In this document: positions 9,745 through 21,869 of the stretch, in pieces
Layout: every line of letters begins with the position of its first letter
Position numbering within the stretch: the stretch's first letter is position 1
Assembly (NCBI GenBank): GCA_963921195.1
Contig: OY992536.1
Span: forward strand, 109,394,778-109,458,777
Length of the DNA stretch: 64,000 nt
Source: Pegoplata infirma
Taxonomy: Eukaryota > Arthropoda > Insecta > Diptera > Anthomyiidae
Reading direction: 5' to 3'
Notes under the pieces: model-generated
Database searches by the model: none
Seen by the model: the letters and a program-made list of their open reading frames with translations, nothing else
What the model was told of the DNA's origin: nothing
Program-made: the position numbers and the translations under genes

Positions 9745-11257
9745 TGAAAACACGCTAACTTTTGAAAGACTTTACGGTGGCTCCTGAAGTTTGACATATA
9801 TGTTCTCCATTTACCGGGTCAGGTTGGTATTGCAATCCAGCGAAATCGGTCAAGTGGTTCAAAAGTTATGAGCAAAAGAGTAAATTTCGGCAAGGGTATT
9901 TTTCGAATTTACAAGATTAAAACCACTATAACTTTCGAAAGACAATTCTGAGGGGGCTGAAGCTTAGCATATATATTTGTCGTTCCCCAAGGCTAAAATC
10001 GGTTCAGTGGTTCAAAAGTTATAAGCAAAGTACTGAATTTCAGATTTGTGTCACCTTAAACTGTTGAAAACTAGTTAAACAAGTTTTAAAAGCATGGTGA
10101 AATACCAGTTTTTTAAAACTTGTTGTTGTTTGTTTTCTTGTCGTGGGGTGCAGTTTAGTTGTTAGGCAAGTAAATATTTGTTATTGTTTTTGTAACTGTA
10201 TATAACGGTGTATAGTAAGAATTTTTGAAAAAAAAATCAAATGAAGTAAATTAAAAAGTGGGAAATATGTGAAATATTTTTTTTTGTATTGCATATAGGT
10301 ATAAAACAACAAAAATATTTTACAAAGTTATTTTGTTACTCAAAGAAATTGTACACTAAAAAAATATTTACACTAAAAAAAATTTTACACTCAAAAAAAA
10401 GTGTATACATAATTTTTTTTTAATAAAATGTCACACTCAAAAAAATGCTGACAGTCAAAAAAAATTTACACTCAAAAAAATTTGATTGATTAAAAAAAAG
10501 TTTTACTCAAAATAATATAACCGAGTAAAAAAGTTCCTATATAGTTGTATATAATTTTATAAACATCATATATGATTAAATAGAATTATATAGAATTTGA
10601 TGCGAAAAATGAGTCGATAAAACTATATAAAATTTGATCAATGTTTCTTATATTTTGATAAATTTTTTATATAATTTTATGCGAAATTTGGACCCCTATT
10701 TTTATATAATAATAGCAAAATTATATAATCAGATGTAATTATATAAAAATATATAAAATTGTATAAAACTGTATAAAACTATATAAAGTTACATAAAATT
10801 ATATTTAATTTTATATAATTAAAACAAGATTTTGTGATTTATATAAAACTTGATATAATTTTATATAACTTTATAAAATTATATATTGTTTTATATAATT
10901 TGATATAGTTGTATATAATTACATCTGATTATATAAATTTGCTGTTGTTATATAAAAATAGGGGTCCAAATTTCGCATAAAATTTTATAAAAAATTTATC
11001 AAAACATAAGTAACATTGATAAAATTTTATATGGTTTTATCGACTCATTTTTCGCATCAAATTCTATATAAATCTATTTAATCATATATGATGTTTATAA
11101 AATTATATACAACTATATAGGGACTTTTTTACTCGGGTATTTGTAATAAAAAATTTGTGATGCAATTTTTTGAAATTTTTTTAGAAAAATACTATCAGAT
11201 GACATTGTGGAGGGTATTCATAGATTCGACCAAGTCGAACTTAATTTTTCTACTTGT
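9556..11257 (+). mobile_element. Mini-me-like (GTCY)n repeat, copy 1, with nested palindromic MITE
   Basis: It begins TATACCCTCCACTCTAGTG, where TATACCCTC and GAGGGTATA form a 9-bp hairpin stem. A TA-rich run follows, then a core of about 35 bp (GATCCTTGATCGATTTTAAG...) and (GTCC/GTCT)n at 9690-9742. It ends GGAGGGTATTCATAGATTCG...AAGTCGAACTTAATTTTTCTACTTGTT. The TA-run, core and GTCY-run order matches the mini-me elements described from Diptera. ACACTCAAAAAAA-type runs lie near the 3' half. The copy is split at 10520-11137. Confidence 0.75.
10520..11137. mobile_element. 618-bp fully palindromic MITE, TA TSD
   Basis: The ends CCGAGTAAAAAAGTTCCTAT and, reversed, CCCGAGTAAAAAAGTCCCTAT extend as inverted repeats through ATATAGTTGTATATAATTTT and on toward the centre (GGGGTCCAAATTTCGCAT lies in both halves). 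TA flanks it at 10518-10519 and 11138-11139. The uninterrupted site is visible in the related repeats at 46335-46365 and, reversed, 39396-39430. Most of the body is TATATAA(AA)TT-like. Confidence 0.85.
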
Positions 11258-11906
11258 TCGAATTACAATTGATCTTTTTCGAATTACAATTGATCTTTTA
11301 CGAATTACAATTGATCTTTTTCGAAATACAATTGATCTTTTTCGAATTACAATTGATCTTTTACGAATTACAATTGATCTTTTTTGAATTACAATTGATC
11401 TTTTATGAATTACAATTGATCTTTTACGAATTACAATTGATCTTTTACGAATTACAATTGATCTTTTTCGAATTACAATTGATCTTTTACGAATTACAAT
11501 TGGAATCTTCGAATTATAATTGATCTTTTTCGAATTACAATTGATCTTTTACGAATTACAATTGGAATCTTCGAATTACAATTGATCTTTTACGAATTAC
11601 AATTGATCTTTTACGAATTACAATTGATCTTTTTCGAATTACAATTGATCTTTTTCGAATTACAATTGATGTTTTACGAATTACAATTGATCTTTTACGA
11701 ATTACAATTGATCTTTTACGAATTACAATTGATCTTTTTCGAATTACAATTGGAATCTTTGAATTACAAATGGAATCTTCGAATTACAATTGGAGTATTC
11801 GAATTACAAATGGAATCTTCGAATTACAAATGGAATCTTCGAATTACAAATGGAATCTTCGAATTACAAATAGAATCTTCGAATTACAATTGATCTTTTT
11901 CGAATT
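11258..11906 (+). repeat. Right minisatellite arm (21-bp AATTACAATTGATCTTTTNCG)
   Basis: About 31 units of AATTACAATTGATCTTTTTCG or the ...TTTTACG variant, changing near 11750 to 20-bp AATTACAAATGGAATCTTCG units. The terminal units mirror the left arm. Confidence 0.9.
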
Positions 11907-11924
11907 ACATCTGTAAATGGTGTA

Positions 11925-13912
11925 GTTGGATGCACTTAAAACGATCATTAAAAAAAATTTAAATTGGTCAAACGGTTTTCGAGATATCATTATTTGAAAT
12001 TTGCAAAATAATTACCGTTTTTTCCTGTGTTCAAGAAATTTTTCCCTATGACCCTTTCAAAGACCCCGCCACGGGTTAAAATGATCTGATTTGGCTCAAA
12101 TTAAGTTTAAATAAAATTTTATCGCGAGCTTAATTAAAGGGTCAACAAAATTTAAATTTTTTTTTTTTTAACTTTCTGGAACAGAAATTTTTGGGAAGTT
12201 TTTGGCAAATTACAAATGGCGATATCACGAAAACCGTGCGACAGATTTTAGACTTTTTTTGATATTTGTGCTCAGCTTACCAACAGTAATAAATACAATG
12301 TTTTGCAAGTAAATTTTTTTATATTTTAAATTTTTGGTGGAAACTATCCAAAAATCCAAAACTTTGATCGAAGGCGCCAATGGGTAAAATGATCGGATTT
12401 GGCTCTACGAAAAGGTAAATGCAAGAAATTTTGAGATTTTTTTAAAAAAAATCTTGAACTTAGGAAAAAACTGGAATTTTTTTGTAAATTTCTAATAGCG
12501 ATGTCTGGAAAACATTTCGACCGGAATTTTTTGTATGGCAAAAAATTGTTTCCTTCATGCTTAAATTAAATTCTCTGTCCAATCAGCAAAAAAATCTGCT
12601 GAAAATACACCCATTTTGAGCCATATGAGAAATCTGCTGATTTTAGCAGACACGGTTTGCTGAAAATCTGTCATAATTATCTAGGTGAAATCAGCAGAAA
12701 ATCTGTCAAAACAGCAGAGAAATCTGCTAAGACATTTTCTAGAAAATTTTTGTTATTAAAAAATTTGTTTTCATTAAAAACCTTAATAGTTTTTTATTTA
12801 AAACAAAATAAAAAAATATTACTGTAAAATTAGCAATATAATCTACTGATTTTTTTAGTTTTGTCAATTATTAGTCCCAATCGTTTAAGTAATTGTATAA
12901 AAAAACTAAAAAAATTAACACTTTGAAAAAAAGACTTAAGAAAGTTTTCTTGAAAAAAGGATGACAGCAAACTATTTCTGTAAAATTACTAAATTATCTG
13001 CTAAATATATGTTCAAAAATATGTTTTAAAATATTGTTTTTATTGTAAAAAAAAAAAAAACTTACAAAATTTTTTTAAAAAAAGCATGACAGCAAACTAT
13101 TTCTGTATAATTAAAAAATAATCTGCTAAAAATATGTTCAAAAATATTTTGAAATTCAGCAAACAGAATCAGTAAAAACGCAGTAAAATTTCTGTTATTT
13201 TGTAAAACTAAATGATAGATATTTTAGTAAAAATATCTATCTAAGCATACAAATCTGCTAAAAGTTTGCTTAATCAAATTGAAAGTTGTTTTACAGATTT
13301 TTTGACAGAGTTTTTCTTTTGAGTGCGGTTTTGTACGTCTGGTCAAATTTTTATTCTCCTAAACCTAAAACTTATGTGGCAGAAATTTGAGGCCAATCCG
13401 ATTAAATTAACCCGTGGCGCAGGGCAATCAATTAACGTTTTGAATTTTTAAAAATTTTAAAAATTTTGTAATTCATGGTATTTATTAATTTTGATGGACT
13501 GAACACGAATATCAAAAAAAAATCAATCGAAAAGCTTTTCAAGATATCGCTATTTGAAATTTGCAAAAAATGGCGGTTTTTCCTTTGTTTAAGAAATTAA
13601 AAAAAAAATTCTCAAAATTTTTTTTTACCTTTACCCTTTTATAGACCTTGTGACGAAGTTTCATTTGAACTTAATTTTTGGAAAATTTATAACTTTGATC
13701 AAAAGGCTGCACGGGTTAAAATGATCTGATTAAGCTTAAATTAAGTTTAAACGAAAGTTTGTCGCGAGCTTCATGAAAGGGTCAATGAAAAAAAAAAAAA
13801 TCTTGAGATTTTCTTAAAAAATTTCTTGAACGGCCAATTTCGGAAAGTTTTTGGCAAGTTTCAAATGGCAATATCTCACAAGCCGTTCGACTGATTCTTG
13901 ACCTTTCTGATA
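11925..13912. repeat. Old dispersed/tandem repeat block, with an inserted MITE-like stretch
   Basis: Recurrent modules: ACGGGTTAAAATGATCTGAT (12073, 13713), AAATTAAGTTTAAA with a following GTC-CGAGCTT, TTTTCCT-TTTAAGAAAT, and CGTTCGAC-GATTTTA. The same modules recur at 23424-25430. From about 12570 to 13327 the sequence is different, dense in AAATCTGCTGAAAA/TCAGCAGAT motifs and ending ACAGAGTTTTTCTTTTGAGTG. It resembles a CAC-type MITE whose left end is decayed. No gene. Confidence 0.5.
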
Positions 13913-14650
13913 CACCCAAAAAATTATGTCATTAACTGTCTGTAGTTTATTTAAAAGTTTTACGTTTAGTCGTATTTTAAAGAAAAAACATTTGTTTGAT
14001 GTTCAGTTTTTATTAATGAATACTACTGTCCTTAGTTTCAAAAATAACACACTAAAAAATAAAGACTTTCATTAACATTTAATTTTTAAAGTCATTTATT
14101 TTTGTTCTGTAAGTAAAAACTACTGATTATTCTTTAAATTTTTAATGATTTGTGTAAGTATTTTTTTTTTTTTTAATTGTTGAACTTTTTTAATGAGATA
14201 TCATTAGTTTTACCTACACAATTAGGTTATTTTTTTGTAGAAAAAAATTCAGAAAACTATTTATAGAAATATAAAAACATGTTTGTATCAAGTGACTTTG
14301 GCACAATGGGTAGAGTGTCTGGCCAGAATGTAGTTGATTGCCTGATCGATTCCCCAACATTTTATTAAAAATTTAAAAAAAAAAATTTCAATAGAAAATT
14401 GTAAAAAATAACCTACGAAATCATTAATTTTTAATGTTTTCGTAGGTTTTTTTTTTCTTAAATTTGTTGGTATAAATAACAGATCTATCATTAATTTTTA
14501 ATGTTTTCGTAGGTTATTTTTTCGAATTTGTTGGTAAAAAAGAATGCAAAAAACGTAATTTTTTTATGTTAATGTTATTTATTTTAGAAAATTTTGTCAA
14601 CAGTAAAAAAATAAATGTTGATGTTTGTTTAAACAAATGAAAAAATAACA
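13913..14650. mobile_element. CACCCAAAAAATTATG-ended MITE (right end unclear) with tRNA-like sequence
   Basis: TA then CACCCAAAAAATTATGTC marks the left end (13911-13912 / 13913). After about 14650 the sequence resumes the CTACGTTCAAGAAATT module of the surrounding repeat block, so the insert ends near there. No convincing matching right terminus. Contains TAATTTTTAATGTTTTCGTAGG twice (about 14430, 14490) and the tRNA-like stretch at 14288-14352. Confidence 0.4.
14288..14352 (+). repeat. tRNA-like (SINE-type) sequence
   Basis: TGGCACAATGGGTAGAGTG resembles a D-arm/A box, and GATCGATTCCCC a T-arm/B box, about 40 bp apart. No full cloverleaf closes, so this is a tRNA-derived remnant rather than a gene. 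Confidence 0.35.
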
Positions 14651-15536
14651 GTTTTTTTCTACGTTCAAGAAATTAAAAAAAAAAAACAAGTAAGAAAGTG
14701 TTTTCCGGAAAATGGGTTCCAAATCCCAACATGGACCAATTGGATCTATCTTTTTTTAGATCTTTATTTAGTGTAGAAAACACACACAGATCAAATTTTA
14801 TTGGAATTGGTTTATTTTTTTTCCGATAGACCAATTTAACTGAATATTGGTCCAAATTTTTATATGGGGGACTAAGTCCAAAAATGGTCCAATTATATTC
14901 CAATTTGATTAGGTTACTAAAGTACATGTTTAACACCTAAAAAAAAAATTGTTATCAAATATTTTAATTTTTATAAATTTTGAGGAAATTATGTGAATAT
15001 CGGGAGGGTGGTTTGTATGGGGACTACCAGAAGGACTGAACCGATTCGTTTGAAATTTGGTATGGTGGTGTGTGCATATAAAATTGTGTTACTTGTTAAA
15101 TTTCAAAACGGTACCTACATTAATACGGTTATTAGAGGCATTTAAGCGAAATTTAATGGGACGTTTGTATGGGGGCTAGGTCTTAACATAGGCCGATTTT
15201 TTTATAATTTCAATAGGCTTCGTCCTTGGACCAAAAGAAGTTTAAGTTTTAAATTTCAAGTCAATTGATTGAAAATTGCGACCTGCATCGTGCTTAAACC
15301 GATAGAGGGACAGACGGACGGACGGACATCGCTAAATCACTTCAAAAAGTAATTCTGAGTCGATCGGTATACTTGAAGTTAGGTCTAGGACCAATATTTA
15401 GTGTAGTTACAAACATCAGCACAAATTCATTATACCCTGTACCACAGAGTGGTGTAGGGCAGGGGTTTCCAACCTTTTTGGATCGCGTACCCCCTAACTA
15501 GTTTTTTGATCTTGGAGTTAAAACAGTTCAATTCAA

Positions 15537-15999
15537 CACAGAAAAAAACGAATTGTTATATTGACCCTCATATTTGTGAATACAATAAATTTTTTCACTG
15601 AAAGTGCTCCTATACGGAAATTTGTAATATCAACAAAAGTTTGTAAATTTTGATTGTTGAAAAAAGAATTTTGTTTTTTTTTCAACAAAGAAATTCAACA
15701 ATCACAAACACAATTTGTTGATCTGCAAAAGTAAAAATCTTAATTTTTTTTCAACAAAGAAATTTAACAAACACAATTTGTTGGTATAACAAATGAAATT
15801 TTTTTCAACAAAAAAAATTTAACAAACACTATTTGTTGGCATGATAAAAGAATTTTGAAATAAAATTACTTGACTAAGTTTGTTGAAAACAAAATCGAAG
15901 TTTTGTATTATGGACTAACAGGCTGCCATTTTTACTAAATGTTTTGTTGATTTACAATTGATGTTTGTTGATTCAAATTTCACGAATTTATTTTCTGTG
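15537..15999. mobile_element. MITE, CACAGAAAA termini, AA TSD
   Basis: 463 bp from CACAGAAAAAAACGAATTG to TTCGTGAAATTTG-type mirrored sequence ending TTTTCTGTG, with AA on each side (15535-15536, 16000-16001). The interior repeats TTTTTTTCAACAAA(G/A)AAATT(C/T)AACAA units several times. Confidence 0.65.
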
Positions 16000-16315
16000 A
16001 ACCGAAAAGTAAGATTTTTGACCTTAACCTTTTCGAATTTAATAAATATAGTTAGGCCTATACAAAAAATTATAGTGACAAAGTTTTAAACTACTGGTAC
16101 ATTTTCTTCCAAAAAATGTGATCTTGAAAATTGGTAAAATTGTTTAAATTTGACAAAAGTGTTCTGCCACAAATGCCATTATCTCAAAAATTACTACAAA
16201 TACTGGTCACACTCAGGTGTTAAAAAATAGGTAATGGGACGCCTTTAAAATGGTATGCAAGCTTGATCTCAAAAAACAATATTTTTAAAGTCTTTGAAAA
16301 ATATATGGTAATAAG

Positions 16316-16894
16316 TAGGGATGAGATTTCCATGCAAATGCATGTTTTTTGTCGATAGTCTAAAAACAATATCGACCAATTATCTTTCCGAATCAAGAAA
16401 TTTGAGTTAAAATGGCATCGATTTGTTTTTGCATATTTTTGCATATTTTGACGAAAATGCATATTTTTGCATATTTTGGTTTTTAGTGCATATTTTGTGC
16501 ATATTTCCAACTTTTAAGTGCATATTTTTGCATATTTTGGCACAAATTAGCAAAAACACAAATTGAAATTTATTTGTTTCAAAAACTACTTAAATTTTAA
16601 AAATTAAATTTGAAAATAAGAAAAATTATTTTTTTTTTTCTTTCAAATTTTTTTTATAAATTGTGTTAATTTTTAAAAAATCTTGCTTATTAAAGATTTA
16701 AATGTTAGTATTTAAACCCACCGTTACTTCTTCGCCTTTTAAAAAGTTTTTTCCTATGAAAGCAATATTTTTATTGCACACATTTTATTTTTTTAGTGCA
16801 TATTTTTAGGTTTTTAAGTGCATATTTTCAATTTTTTAGTGCATATTTTAAGCGCATATTTTCGATTTTTTAGTGCATGAAAATCTCATTCCTA
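16316..16894. mobile_element. hAT-like MITE, TSD GTAATAAG, GCATATTTTT subterminal repeats
   Basis: The ends TAGGGATGAGATTT (left) and TAGGAATGAGATTT (right, reversed) are bounded by a perfect 8-bp duplication GTAATAAG (16308-16315, 16895-16902). TTTTTGCATATTTTG-type repeats fill 16430-16540, and TTTTAGTGCATATTTT repeats fill 16795-16880. A related copy lies at 35248-35795. Confidence 0.85.
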
Positions 16895-17423
16895 GTAATA
16901 AGGAACCCCTAAATCACTTAAGTTCACGTTTTCATGATGAAGAATTGATTAAATCTTGAGATATTAATAGAAAGTTAAGAAAAAAATTGCGTATTTTCTA
17001 GAGTATCCAAAACCGAAACCGAAAACCGGTGGACCGGATTTTTTAATTTCAAAAAACCGGTCGGTTTCGGTTTTTATCCAAATTCGGTTATTCGAAAAAC
17101 CGATGTTTTTATGTCGGTTTAACCGGTTTATTTTTTTATAAATAACCAATAACATTGGTGTCACTTTGCAATTCTGTGCCAAAAAGGAAAAACTGCATAA
17201 GTGCTTTTTAATAATTTTTTTCCAGAGCACTTTTAAGAAAAATATTTTAATACAAAATCAATGTTAATTGACATTTTCAATAAAAAATATGATGTAGATT
17301 ATTTCTACAATCATGATAGGGGTTAGGTTAGGTTAGGTTGTAAGTGGCTGCTGACGTTTTACGTCAACACACGTAGACTCTGAGGTCCATTGTGATACCA
17401 CGGGATCGTAATAGGTTTCCCTA

Positions 17424-20400
17424 CTAGTCCCTGTCGTTAAACCAGTTTGAGCTTCTTATGAAACTCCTTAGATGTTGAATTTTGACATCCGACAAATGTG
17501 AAAGATCGTACAGCTCCCTAGATCCCAGTGAAGCAAGTCGCTGACCAGAAAGTGCCGGGCAATGGCAAATAAAGTGTTCGATAGTTTCCAACTCCTCTTC
17601 ATCCATGCAACTTCGGCAAAAGTCATTCGACGGCACATTTAACCGCTCTGCGTGCTTCCCTATAAGACAGTGTCCGGTAATTATAGAAACCACCGTTGAA
17701 ATCTCTCCTCTTGGAAGCGATATCAGCTCACTTGTGCGCCCCTGATTAAGAGAAGGCCAAATCAGTCGTGTTGTCTCACACGTCCATCCATTTGCCCATC
17801 TTTGATTAGTCTCCGTCGCAGAACAAAGCCGTAGGTTTTGCTTGCAAGTTTCTAGAGGCATACCAACACATTCCAATTCTGTTGGAACCTGTAAGGTAGT
17901 TCCTAGTCTTGCAAGCTCATCGGCTTTGCAATTCCATGGAATGTCTCTGTGCCCTGGGACCCATATGAGTCGTATGTTAAACTGCTTGGCCATCTCATTT
18001 AAAGACGTGCGGCAGTTAAGGGCAGATCTTGTTTTCAGAAACATTGAATCCAGGGACTTGACCGCGGACTGTCAGTATAGATTTTGACTGCGGTTGTAGA
18101 CAAGACATTGCAGCTCAACCAGTCAGCCACTTCCTTTATTGCCAGCATCTCTGCCTGGTAGACACTGCAATGATCTGGCAATCTACGAGCCAGGCTCAAT
18201 CCAAGCTCTTCCGAATAGACCCCAAAGCCCACTTGTTCGTGCAGCTTCGATCCATCTGTGTAAAAATTTATGGTAGCTCCACTTCCCGGAGTATCCCCCA
18301 TCCAAGACTCCCTGGATGGTATCATAGTGGTAAAGTGGCGCTCAAAGAGGCTCAAAGAGGGAGCACAATCCACATTTTGTGGTATTGTTATCTTTTTCAA
18401 GATCGCGCTATGGCCACAATCGCTGCTCCTCCATTGCAGCGTGCTATTAAGTCGAATTGCCGACGCAGCCGCACAAAGCCTACCCAATATGTCCAAGGGT
18501 ATCAGGTGAAGGAGGATTTCTAATGCAGCCGTAGGTGTAGTACGAAGAGCACCAGTGATGCACATTGACGCCATTCTCTGTACCTTCGTGATAAAGACAC
18601 AGTTCGCTTTTGTTTCTAAAGCAGGCCACCAGACAATGATTCCATACAACAAAATTGGACGCACCACTGCTGTATAGATCCAATGAACGACTTGAGGGCT
18701 AAAACCCCATCGTTTTCCAATGGCCCTTTTACAGGAATACAAAGCAATCGTTGCTTTTCTCACCCGTTCCTCAATATTACGCCTGAAATTCAGCTTCCTA
18801 TCTAGAAATACTCCAAGATACTTGGCTCCATCTGAGAAGGTGATTTCAGTACCGTCCAGAGAAATAGGATCAAAAGCGGGAATCTTATTTTTCCTTGTAA
18901 ATAAAACAAGCTCTGTTTTACTAGGATTAACTCCTAGACCACAGTCTCTTGCCCATTTAGACAGATCTTTCAGAGAACCCTGAAGAATGTCCCGCAATGT
19001 TGGCAGATGCTTCCCCTTTACCGCTATCGCGACATCGTCAGCATATGCGACAACATGACAACCACGTGCTTCTAGAGATAGTAGCATTGAATTCAGTGCC
19101 AGGTTCCAAAGAAGCGGCGAAAGAACACCTCCTTGTGGTGTGCCCCTATTGACAAATCGAGATATGACGGACGCTCCCAATTCAGACGTTATACGTCTAT
19201 TGGCAAGTAGGCTTTCCACCATTAAAACGATTTCACGCTTTACTCCCAGACCAGACAATGCCAATATTATCGATTCTGGGATGACATTATTAAAAGCCCC
19301 CTCAATATCAAGAAAGGCCACCATAGTGTACTCCTTTACCGAAAGCGATCTCTCGATGGTACCAACGAGCTCATGAAGAGCTGTTTCCGTTGATCGTCCC
19401 TTGCTGTATGCATGTTGCTTTGTCGAAAGCAACCTCGGGTCAATCACTCTACGCAAATATGAGTCTATCATTCGTTCCATTGTCTTTAACAAAAAAGAAG
19501 ACAGACTAATTGGTCTGAAATCCTTCGGAGCTGTGTGGGAACTTTTCCCAGCCTTCGGGATAAATACGACTCTGGTATCCCTCCATTTTAAAGGAATGTA
19601 CGACCAGTTGATGCATGCTGTGTATAGATTATACAGCAACGGGGCTATATAGTCCGACACTTGCTGCAACTCAGCCGGGATTATACCATCAGGTCCCGGG
19701 AATTTATAGGACCTGAAGCTTTTTATCGCCCAGATTAATGTTGGCATATTTATTATTTCCGAAGCAATTTCAGATGGGCGTCAGAACGTTCCAAAGCTTG
19801 AAACGGCGTCATGGAATTGCCCGGAAAATGCGTGTTTAAAAGGAGATCCAGCGACTCTCCACTGGAGGAAGACCACACCCCATTAGCATCTTTCAGGTAT
19901 CCCAGGGTGCAAGGAGAAGAAGCCAGAACCTTGCGCAGCCTGGATGCCTCAGAAACGTCTTCTATGTTTCCACAGAAGTTTTTCCAAGAATCACATTTTG
20001 CATTTCTGAGCATCTTTTTATAACTCTTAAGTTGCAGCCTGTATACAGACCAGTCCTCGTCCGCTCTTGAAAATTTAGCCTTATTAAAGAGCTTTCTGCA
20101 GGAATCTCTGCTCGTCTGCAACTCATTTGACCACCAAGGTGGCTTTTTTTCCCTCTAGGCTTTGCAGAAGGGCAAGACGCATCCAGGCACCTATTACAAA
20201 CATTTGTTATATGGTCAACCAGACAGTCAATTTGCGCCAAACTATGTGGTTTAGATAAGGGTACTTCATCCAAAAGCAAAGAAAAAGTTTCCCTATATTT
20301 CACCCAGTTTGTTCTCCTCAGATTTCTAGAGACTGTCTCAACCGGGGCACGCTCCCTGAGTAAAAACTCAATGTAGCGATGATCTGAGAAAGAATGCTCT

Positions 20401-20680
20401 TCCAAAACTCTCCAGTCATCAATTCTATCAGACAATGTATCTGATACAAGTGTTACGTCAAGAACCTCTTGCCGCCTACTTGTAACGAAAGTTGGTTCAC
20501 CACCCTTGTTACAAATATAGAGGTTAGTGCTTAACAAAAACTCCAAAAGTGATTCGCCTCTATCATTTGTGTCTGTACTTCCCCATATCGAATGATGTGC
20601 ATTAGCATCACAACACACTACTAACTGGTGTCCCCTAGATTCAGACTCCCGAATTAGACCGACAACCTTCTCCTTCTTTC
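17424..20680 (-). pseudogene. LINE copy 1 ORF2 (endonuclease remnant, RT, RNase H), frameshifted
   Basis: Endonuclease: only the C-terminal part remains, from LIRESESRGHQLVVCCDAN through WGSTDTNDRGE and the FSDHRYI motif with its catalytic-type H. The N-terminal ~100 residues are absent by deletion. A frameshift lies at a T-run near 20140 (frame resumes ELQTSRDSCRKLFNKAKF), another near 19780. RT (18060-19760): FPGPDGI, FLDIEGAFNNV, GTPQGGVLSPLLWN, YADDVAI, YLGVFLD. RNase H begins FYTDGSKL, YQAEMLAIKEV, IYTDS; a short deletion near 18060 shifts the frame, and the domain continues WVPGHRDI, NCKADELARLG. The C-terminus has CRSCM...HFICHCP (C-x2-C...H...C) and ends SSNWFNDRD. RNase H places it in the I/LOA side of the LINE tree. 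Confidence 0.85.
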
Positions 20681-21869
20681 CACCATCCTTTCCACCACCG
20701 TGTTATTGGCTTCATCCTCCGTGTTATCATAGAGGTCGCATTCGTCCCCAGATTCGGTTTCGAATAAGCCAGATATATATCCCATCTGTTCTGAATCGGA
20801 GGCAACAGAACTCTCCGAATTCCTCACTGCATGGGCCTCGTCCTGAATGTCACCCATAGTGGCATCGGCTTTATCCTCCATGCCATCACAGAGGTCGCAT
20901 TCGTTACCAGATTCGGTTTCAAAAATGCCAGATGCATCTCCCATCAGCCTAGAATCGGCCAGCTGAATATCAACCTTTTCCAGATTCTCCTCCCCAGCCG
21001 ACTCTGCCACTGGCTTGTCTGCGTCCAAAATAGTCTTCTGGTCGCCCTTGTAGACATTGACTCTTATATGAAAAAATCCAAATCTAATAATGCCGTCAGT
21101 CCTGGCTAAAAGCGGAAGCGATTCCTCATTAACCAAGACCACTGCTTGACGACGAGCGCCCTCCATCTCACCCAATCTGGCAATTTGCCAATTCTGAGTT
21201 GGAAGGTCAGGATTGCAGACTTTTATCATCTTAAGAATCACCGCAGTGTCGCCCCTGATACCAACCTGCGTTGACAGTAGTAGGTAGAAAATCAGGCATA
21301 CTCTCAAGGAGCCTATAGTAGATTTCATTTAGTTTAGTTTCAACTAAACTCCACTTGTCCCTTGGAATACTACAATCCCCATTTTGCCTGTTTATCACAG
21401 CCCTAACGAAGTTACCTTTAACCACTTCACTTAAAGACTGAGTCCAGACGTTGCCGGTCACCTTAGATCTCTTAGGTAAAGGTTTATCGTCGGGCGAGCG
21501 CAACCTTTTACCAGACTTCGATGACGAGGCCGAAACAGCGCTCTGTTTGTCAGATGCGAGCATTGCCGAAAGTTTGTCCTGTTCTTCAATGACTCCTTTC
21601 GCCCATGATAGCGACGCCCTCTCACGTTCGGAGAGCTTCGTTCCATCAAGTTGGCTTAGTCTGTTAATTATTTTCAAACAAAGCCGTCTCTGGTTGTGCC
21701 TGACCTTTGATGGTTTAAGTTTCTTTTTCTTTTTACCACCAATATTAGGCTGAGCACCCCTACCAGAATCAAGGTCGGACTTCAAGGTCGCAACCCTAAG
21801 ACCAGTGCTAGGACCAGCACCAGTCGGTGAGGCAGAGCCTCGAATTAAATCGGTATCATTTGTGTCCAT
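20654..21869 (-). pseudogene. LINE copy 1 ORF1 (gag-like), frameshifted
   Basis: The ATG at 21869 gives MDTNDTDLIRGSASPTG, then a basic stretch (GGKKKKKLKPSKVRHNQRR) and LLESMPDFLP, ending early at 21231. The continuing frame (GDTAVILKMIKVCNPDLP, QNWQIARL, QAVVLVNEESLPLL, IIRFGFFHIRVNVYKGD) is shifted, so an indel lies near 21245-21265. The QNW...VVLVN...RFG..H..V pattern resembles the ORF1 C-terminal domain of LOA/I-type elements. The tail contains an internal duplication: FETESGNECDLCDGMEDKA and FETESGDECDLYDNTEDEA, with alternating acidic linkers. It is fused in another frame to the endonuclease remnant. Product of the intact form: an RNA-binding protein of the retrotransposon particle. 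Confidence 0.7.

Larger units (their letters stand above)
9354..11922. mobile_element. Foldback-type element with mirrored minisatellite arms, TA TSD, carrying a nested mini-me copy
   Basis: The left end CACCATTTACAGATGTAATT is the reverse complement of the right end, with TA at 9352-9353 and 11923-11924. Inside each end runs the same series of 20-21-bp units in opposite orientation: AATTCGAAAAAGATCAATTGT, then AATTCGAAGATTCCATTTGT units, a variant unit with AATACTCC, and so on. The order of variants is mirrored for about 190 bp. The right arm is expanded to about 660 bp by AATTACAATTGATCTTTT(T/A)CG units. The arms meet near 9535; just beyond, a mini-me-like repeat (9556-11257) interrupts the first right-arm unit. 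Frames read through the array (ELQLIF repeats) are not genes. Confidence 0.8.

Noticed and set aside
11157..11893. Long open frames with ELQLIF/ELQLIFY repeats
   Set aside because: They read through the 21-bp minisatellite, a multiple of three, which keeps any frame open.
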